NCBI GenBank assembly: GCA_033725935.1
Contig: MU867069.1
Span: forward strand, 679,252-743,251
DNA from: Cladorrhinum sp. PSN259
Taxonomy: Eukaryota; Ascomycota; Sordariomycetes; Sordariales; Podosporaceae
Length of the DNA stretch: 64,000 nucleotides
Direction of reading: 5' to 3'
The notes beneath the pieces are model-generated. The model did not search any database. It was not told the origin of the DNA and saw only the letters and a list, made by a program, of their open reading frames with translations. The position numbers were made by a program, and so were the translations under genes. Below are positions 57,291 through 64,000 of the stretch, one piece after another. The stretch's first letter is position 1; each line of letters opens with the position of its first letter.

Positions 57291-60200
57291 ATGAGCGAAC
57301 TGGCCAGCCTCTAGGGGATCGACAAGAAAGAAGAGAGCTGGGTGTCAGTGCTATCCGCAACGGCACCAACAACGCCCGCAACAGCTACCAAGGACCGGAA
57401 GAGGGCTCAGGCACCAAAGATATCCGAGGACCGGGGGCCATTGACCGGTTATTAGAGAAGGGGTGCGGCTCTTCTTTTTTCGCCTCGTTCGCTTGTCTGT
57501 TTCTCCGGAACTTAGGATTTGATATGAAAGAACGACTGCCGTAGGGCTCGACGGGAGGCGAGAACGGGGGGCCAGGACTAAGTGGGATGAAAGCAGAGAA
57601 CCTGCGTTTATCGCATGCAGAAGCAACAATATTTTGTCTGTGGTGTTTGATTGTGTAACGGGGTCGCAGATGCTGCAAGACGAACGGCGGCAACCAGTAA
57701 GATGGAAAATAGGGTTTGCTCCGTCAATACGAGATTGGTCCACTGACTAAGAGAGACATAAAGTTGCTGGTTTGGGGAGAATAGACTTGGGACGAGGTAG
57801 TCCTTAAGGTACAAAATACCTGATACTGCACCTGCCAACGAAAGAGTCCCACTGCCTGTTGTCCACAGACGGGGGGATGGGGGAGGGCATACACTAGAAT
57901 AGACGACGGCCTTCTACGGCAGCATTGAGTGGTGGATTGGACGTTGTGTTTCTTCTGGCAGGCAGACCGAATCCGTCCACAGGGATGGATGTGCGGTGCT
58001 AACAGTTGTGGTGATTGCGGGGAAACCCAAGAGCGAAAGTTACGAAACAGCGACCGCTCACAGTGTCCGCTTCTTTCCATGTAACACTTGAATTCCTTGC
58101 CTCGTCTTCCCTCCATTGCAGCGCGATGTGCCCAGAGACGCTGTTGCTCCTCAAGCATTGCCAAGCCAAAAAAAAAGTGGCATGATGAGGATCTCAACAG
58201 CTTCCCCAGCACAGCATGAGTTAAAATGACAGGGGTCGGAGGTCCATTGAGGTCTGGAGCTTTGGTCCAATTGTGTAACAGCACTCCCAACCCTGCAATT
58301 AGCTCGCCAACTTCTCCCTCAAGTGCACCGCTGCGGTTCAAATCGAGAAGTGTGCCTGTCATCGCAATCTTTCATCGCACACTTCCATCCGGCGAAGCTG
58401 ATGGAAGGAACAGCCTTTTCCGACCCAACTGTCTCCCGCCATCGCGCGGCCGGCACTTTAGACTTCCAGTTTTACGCCTCGTTTCTGTTTTGATCCCAAC
58501 ACCTCGTAACGCACCCGCACTTCCAGCTGGTACCTCCCCGACCACCCGACCTTTCCTGGAGCAACACATCCTGGTGGGTGCAGCACTCAACCTGTCACAA
58601 GAGACAAAGCACCATTTTTCTCTCAAACCGAACGCCATGTCGATCTGTTGTTCTGGACCGGCCCATTCTGGGTCTGCCCTTGGCAAAATAACTGGAACAC
58701 ACACATTCGGGCCAATCACAAGCAAACCTCATTCCCTCGCACAAATGGTCTGATTGTTCCTGCGATAACAGGCGTCCGAATTCCCATCTTGGGAAAGAGC
58801 GGCATTTCTCAATTCCCATGGCCCAGCGGCTTGCGGATGATCGATTTGAACAACTTTTTCCGTCAGAGGCCAATGTTTCCTATTGTTATAAGGCCAGCAT
58901 TGGTTTCATGTGCCGATTGAGGGTCACGAGGGTGAAGACAGCAAAAACTTTCCATATTGCCATCTCTTCTACGTGGGTACTATGTAAAAAACTCTAAGCA
59001 TAAATACTGCTCACATCGATCACAACCGTGCCACGTCCGCTAGTTGGTCCATCGTCCGATGATGTACATCATCTCGATCTCAACTAAGAAGGGGCAGGTC
59101 ATTAGGTCGAAGCTTGAGTTTCGCGTACTGCCGAGGAGAACCAACTGTGGAATCACAATTGTTGGAATATCTCCCGAGAAATCATGGGATGATCGTCTCG
59201 GTTATTATTGAGCTGTCAAATGCCAACTGTCTTACTTTTTTTTTGAAAAAAATGAAAAAATAGAAGGAGGGCATACCTGCGCAAGATCACCGCTAAATTC
59301 TATCGATTTAGTGCTATGTCTGCCCTAAAACCTAATACCAAGAAGCCCTGCAAATCATCACACACCCATTACCCCCATTACCTATGTCTATATTACTTAT
59401 CTTCACGCCGCTTTAACTCTCGTTATTTAGTCCTTAACCCTCTTTTGCGCCTGGCAACGTTCCCGATCTGCATAAGCGAAACCGCAGACCTTGTTCTTGG
59501 CTCAGGTTGAATTGTTAGAGCTGGGTTAGGGATCGAAAAGCATTTCAGTAACTGATCCATTTCTCCGGCACCAGCACTGCCGTGACAGCCTAAAAAATGA
59601 TCATTTTCTCAAAGCATTCTATCGTCAAAGACTCTGGATTTCATTTGCTGTTACATTCCAGGTTGATAGTAGCCAGCGCTACATGTAGCTCTCAACGGTG
59701 GAAGCTCCTCATCACAATTGCTCACCCAAGCATGTTTCGCCTGTTCTCCTCTCTCTTGTGTGTCATACACTGTGGCGGCTCCTGGTCCTCGCGCTCGCTT
59801 TTTCAAATACCCGCTGGGTGCTGACATTTTCCTGTTACGATCCCGTCACCTCGGTGACATTTTTCGGTCAGCAGGATGACCGTCGGGCAGAAGCCTCCGG
59901 GCTCGTCTCACTGCATTGATGGAACTTGCTAGTACAGAGATCAGTGAAAAAATGCATTCAATCTCCAAGAAGAAAAGAGTTGCTGCAAACCCGTACAGCA
60001 GACCACAACAAAAGCGCCTGTAGTGGCTTCATCTCAGGAGATATCTTGACTTTCTTGGCGAAGGAGGAGTCAATATTCGCATACAGGCGCCGAAGGTGGT
60101 TCGGCACAACCAGAAAACCGGGCACGCATCTTCTCATCACCGCTGTCACAATGGGGGATACGCTTAGAGAGTGTGGCAGCCGCCCTACCTTAGGCTTGTG

Positions 60201-60916
60201 CGGTTCACATACAGGTGGGGTCAGACCTTCTGAAGGCGTTCACGACGTTGTGTTGGTTCGAGATGGTGGGTGGCAGCAAGCGGTTCGCGAGATGCCCCCA
60301 AGCGGCCCCAGCTGTCAATCATGGCCTTGACAGCCCACTGCCAGCCCGCCAGCGGCCGTTCAATATTGCCATCCCCGCCTTGATGGTGAGCCAGGATTGG
60401 TCAAGATCGGGCGCTTACACAGCGCCGCAACCACGCTTGTTCAGCTTTCTCATTGGGCCGCCGAGCTGTGATTGACAGACACTATGCACCTTTTCAGGCT
60501 CTCGGCATGGGTGCACTCTGTGTCTGGGCGGCAGACGAGGAGAGGGGACACGGTACTGGTGGGCTATGGAGACTGCGAGAGGGTAATGCAGCTTGCCATT
60601 GCAGGGCGTCTTTTAATAAATCAACTGGTTGCCAATCCTTTTCCTCCTCGGCGTGTCCCTACTTTTTTGCTCGGTTCTTGGGATCACGGATGGTTTGATT
60701 CAAGAGAAAGTGGTGATACAGCCAGACGACGCGACAACCAAGACACGGGTGTCGACAGAATCGTCAATGTAAAAGACCGCCGATTACTTTGCGACAGCGA
60801 TCCCGATTCTGATTATCGGTTCTTGGACGGCGACGACGACGAGCCGCGCCGCCCGTAGATCATTCAAACGCAACATCTGAACACTTCAGCGTTATCGCCA
60901 TCATCAAACACACACA
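57291..60916. other. 3.6-kb divergent intergenic region
   Basis: The 5' flanks of the histidine kinase (minus) and of the four-TM gene (plus) lie here. Open frames such as 57724-58362 and 60472-60858 are of ordinary composition but have no domain. The latter runs to 58 bp before the next gene and could be leader sequence. A 16-bp palindrome is listed separately. Confidence 0.5.
59058..59073. promoter_or_regulatory. Perfect 16-bp palindrome
   Basis: GATGATGTACATCATC equals its reverse complement, with no spacer. It lies in the divergent region between the histidine kinase and the four-TM gene. A regulator site is possible but not shown. Confidence 0.35.
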
Positions 60917-61849
60917 ATGGGCTACCGGCTCCTCCGCCGCCCATGGCGAGCGAAGAAGCCCCTCTACTGGGGAATGGTCCCTGAGCTGGCCGGCATCGTG
61001 CCCCTCCTCGTCCTCTTCGGCGTCGCCCAGCCTGACGCTTATCGTTCACTATTCTGGCGCATCGGTCACGACTACAAGCTCAATTCAAGTCCCTCAATGC
61101 TGCTTTATGCCTACGCCAACTTCCGACCTCTGCCCACGGTTCCTTTTGTGTGGACTAAAACGTACGCTTCCGGTTATCTTTCTCCTCCCACTCAGTACGC
61201 TTTACTGACATTGTGTGACTTAGATTAACATACTACAATGTTGTCATAACCATTGTCGCTCTATTCGTCCTCCTAGCAAAGATGATCGCCACCATCATGA
61301 AGTTTTTCTACCCCGTTTTCGGCACCATTGTCAGCCTTATCATGTCTGCCATGTTTATTGTGTCAGTGTATGGCCAGGCGGGGCCGGACTATGCGGATGA
61401 TAGATACCCGAGTCCCGTGCCGTGGTATCTGAGGAAGAGCTGCGAGATTGCAAGGCCGTACAATGCTGTTAAGAGCTGTTACATGGCCAGGGGCACTTTT
61501 GCAGTTACTCTTTACATGCTGTAAGTTTTCTCTACTTTTTCCAAGTCTCTCTAAATCAGCGACTGATGATTGGAACAGGGCTGTATATCTTTTCCAGCTC
61601 GGGTTTGCGCTCTGGGCAATGTGGCCGAACAAGATGCTCGATATACCATCGGAAGATTCGGATGATGAGGACGATTATGGACGCGGAGAACACGGAAATG
61701 GAAAGAGCAAGGGGTCGGTAAACACTTATGAGATGACGCCTCCTGGAGGGTCAGTGCAGTCTAACGTTACCGCCGTGCCGTTTACCCCTAGGACGCAGGC
61801 TTTCCACACGCTGGATCGCAAATTACCGTTTAGGGATCAGTATAGGTGA
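60917..61849 (+). CDS. Four-TM membrane protein of unknown function
   Basis: Spliced as 60917-61161, 61224-61520 and 61579-61849 (introns of 62 and 58 nt), giving 270 residues. A basic N-terminus (MGYRLLRRPWRAKK) is followed by TM1 at about 20-40, a 40-residue loop, closely spaced TM2 and TM3 (about 84-130), a loop with two Cys (SCEIARPYN and KSCYMARG), TM4 (about 158-184) and an acidic cytosolic tail with EDSDDEDD and Pro/Thr-rich sequence. The order of four segments with a short TM2-TM3 turn resembles MARVEL-type tetraspan proteins, but no signature settles it. The splice junctions fall within TM2 and TM4 and keep both hydrophobic. Function is unknown. Confidence 0.82.
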
Positions 61850-63905
61850 TTCTTTTTTTCTTTTGTTATTTGATTAGGCTTTGTACGGATACTGGGAGGA
61901 AGGTCTTTTTGTGGGATTATCACAGGTTTTATATTTGTTTTCACCCTGTTTGTTTTATTTAATCTTTTTGGGCTAGGTTGAGGAAGATACCTTTTTTGTT
62001 CTCTATTTTTTATTACTTTTGAGAAGTATCTTGGATATCAGAATCCTGGTGGGGGGGAAAATGGGAGGAGCTGGAATCTATTGGTTGGTAGCAATTACTA
62101 TCTCACTCTTTGTTCCCAACGTATGGTTCACATTGAAGATTTTCATGTTCCCCACTCGACTACAGAACTGCCTCTGATCCCGGGAGAATGGCACACTAAA
62201 ACCTGTTCTCGGAATTCTCGGAAGTTGGAACAGCTGTGGAAATGGGGCCCGTTGAATTTCAGTGTATGTTCGCCTGGCGCCATGTGATGAATATGCTGGT
62301 AGTGAGTTTGAGGCTGAGAAAGTCTTGAAGGCTTCAACACCATAAAACATCAAGCATCAAAAAAGGATTAACGGGTGGCTTCACTGGCAGATTAGTCAAC
62401 AGCAAAAATGGTTTCGAGGCCCAATCTAAACCTGGAACACTTGTGTCATTTAAATCACTGTTGCCCAATCCTCCCGTTTGGTGAAGAGATAAACAAAGAC
62501 GTGAATTAAACACCTCATGACGATTTACACCTTTTCTCTTGAGCAGATCTTGGTAACAACAAACGCGCTGTCCATTCCCCCTTTCCTCATACCCTGAAAC
62601 TCGCTGTCCCTTGGTTCTCGCAAACCACAGATACATGTATTGCCTTAAGGGTTGCACATAAAGGCTTCGTTTGTCTATCTGCCACGGAGCCCGTGGATTG
62701 CAGTTCAAAATTAAATGCCCATACTTGCACCTTCATGACGCTTAATTGTCAAGAACCCCCCATAGAACACAACAACAAGAACGCAGTCACCAACCAGCAT
62801 CTACAACGCTCCTTTCAATACGCCTGCTCTGTTTCAATCAGCCCATGGAGAACCAAAAGTAAGAAAGGACCAACAAAGAAATTGAGCACCTTCGAGCCAG
62901 GTTCGAAGACGACCGAGCCAGGTTTGACGCTCCCCAAGTCTAGAATCGCGCGTCTCTTACGAGCATGGGGAGAAGAAAAGAGGGAGAAGGGGATGAGGAA
63001 GAGACGCGGCGGGGAAAACGACTCGTATGAAGGCTCAGACTCTCCACCAGCATCTCTTGAGTAGCTTTCGGACTCTTTTCATAATAGCGCCCGACTCTCT
63101 CTTTGCATAAGGATCTAGAGGTTCCACTGAAAAAAGCACACCAAAAGTCTGTCTAGCATTACACAAATAGAAAAGGTTCTTTTATATTTTCATCCTGCGT
63201 TTGACACATCCTCTAAAGAGATTGCTTAGCCACTCAAGGATATACCAGACTTTCTACTTTCCTTTTTTGCCATTCAGCATAGTGAAATTTTCCTCCAACG
63301 TGTGAGATGTCACAGGTTATAAGTTCACGGAGTCAAAGTCAAGTCTGATAACTTGAGAGATTAAATGTATAACGGCTGAAGCAAGCTCGCGGGTTACTAA
63401 CGGGGCCGGAAGTCAGAGCGAAGGCTTTGGTTGTTTCTCATACGTATATATTTGTCAAGTTGTTGTTGATGGCTTGAAATACGTAACTTTTGAGCCTTTA
63501 GAACCCCGTTCAACCTAGATCTAGCTTGATCGTATGCTTAAATCTTTTTTTAAAAAAATAAAATAAAAGGGGGGGGGGCAACTATACGTTATAAGCGGAC
63601 AGAATAGAGATGAAAAACGGGAAAACGGGAAAACGGGGTGGTAAAAAAGTACACTAAACTAATATATATATCATCCATAATCCCGCAAGCCTTCAAGACG
63701 TTTCGCCGCGACCAAGAGAAAATTATGTCCAGCAGGCGTCTAACAGGTATACCTACCCTTCTCTTCCCAATAGATCTAAAGTCAAGTTGGGTCTGAATGT
63801 ATCCAAGTGGCATGGCTGATAGATCGCAGGGGGTTGTTTCCGACTCCTCTCCCAACATCAGCAACAACATAAGCCACAACATAAGCTACAACAACTACAA
63901 CAACT

Positions 63906-63999
<94 letters not shown>

Positions 64000-64000
64000 C
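61850..64000. other. 2.2-kb intergenic region to window end
   Basis: A T-rich 3' flank of the four-TM gene is followed by ordinary intergenic DNA with chance open frames of under 130 codons. A G-run occurs near 63570-63577. No RNA gene was seen. The region ends in the (AAC)n tract listed separately. Confidence 0.55.
63906..64000. repeat. (AAC)n microsatellite, cut by the window edge
   Basis: At least 31 AAC units run to the last base, preceded by imperfect ACAACTACA units. The full length is unknown. It is not a telomere repeat. Confidence 0.95.

Noticed and set aside
63906..64000. Telomere or centromere end
   Set aside because: The repeat is AAC, not TTAGGG/CCCTAA, and the window edge is simply arbitrary.

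Overview
The window looks like nuclear DNA from a filamentous ascomycete (Pezizomycotina). The coding genes are widely spaced and unlinked in function. Most are broken by short introns of 49-90 nt with GT(A/G)NGT-type donors, CTRAC-like branch points and YAG acceptors. Several proteins are recognisably fungal: TAF1 without bromodomains, ARP4, VPS8, PIG-P/GPI19, a DSD1-type D-serine dehydratase, a GH79 beta-glucuronidase, and a hybrid histidine kinase. A Sordariomycete is my best guess, but the sequence alone does not settle it. I found no bacterial-style operons, CRISPR arrays, rRNA or convincing tRNA.

Layout. 1-20.6 kb is gene-dense housekeeping DNA: a membrane RING-H2 E3 candidate (+), a GPALPP/DUF3752 protein (-), VPS8 (+), a PIG-P family GPI-GlcNAc transferase subunit (+), ARP4 (+), a DSD1-like PLP enzyme (-) and TAF1 (+). 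A roughly 407-bp element with imperfect terminal inverted repeats and an internal 42-bp tandem array sits between DSD1 and TAF1. 20.6-41.6 kb is gene-poor: only a GH18 chitinase-like gene (24.8-26.0 kb) and a PX-domain YPT35-like gene (32.2-33.2 kb) are convincing. The rest is low-complexity DNA, homopolymers, one 10-N assembly gap and several degenerate repeats, some of whose copies differ mainly by transitions, as expected if repeat-induced point mutation (RIP) acted. 41.6-64 kb holds a large Ser/Pro-rich protein of unknown function (+), a succinate-semialdehyde dehydrogenase (-), a secreted GH79 beta-glucuronidase (+), a 1515-residue hybrid histidine kinase (-) and a four-TM membrane protein (+). 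The window ends inside an (AAC)n microsatellite.

The genes do not form a pathway or cluster. VPS8 and YPT35 are both endosomal, and ARP4 and TAF1 both act in chromatin and transcription, but this looks like chance neighbourhood. The most noteworthy signals are: (1) a GH18 protein in which spliced translation gives Val where the catalytic DxxDxDxE motif has its third Asp, next to an intron carrying a perfect 10-bp-stem hairpin; (2) the TIR-bounded 407-bp element; (3) hairpin repeats sharing a CTGAGAG core at 29.9-30.3 kb; and (4) a 288-bp inverted repeat at 21.9-22.2 kb. Splice sites were placed by reading frame and motif only, with no transcript data.
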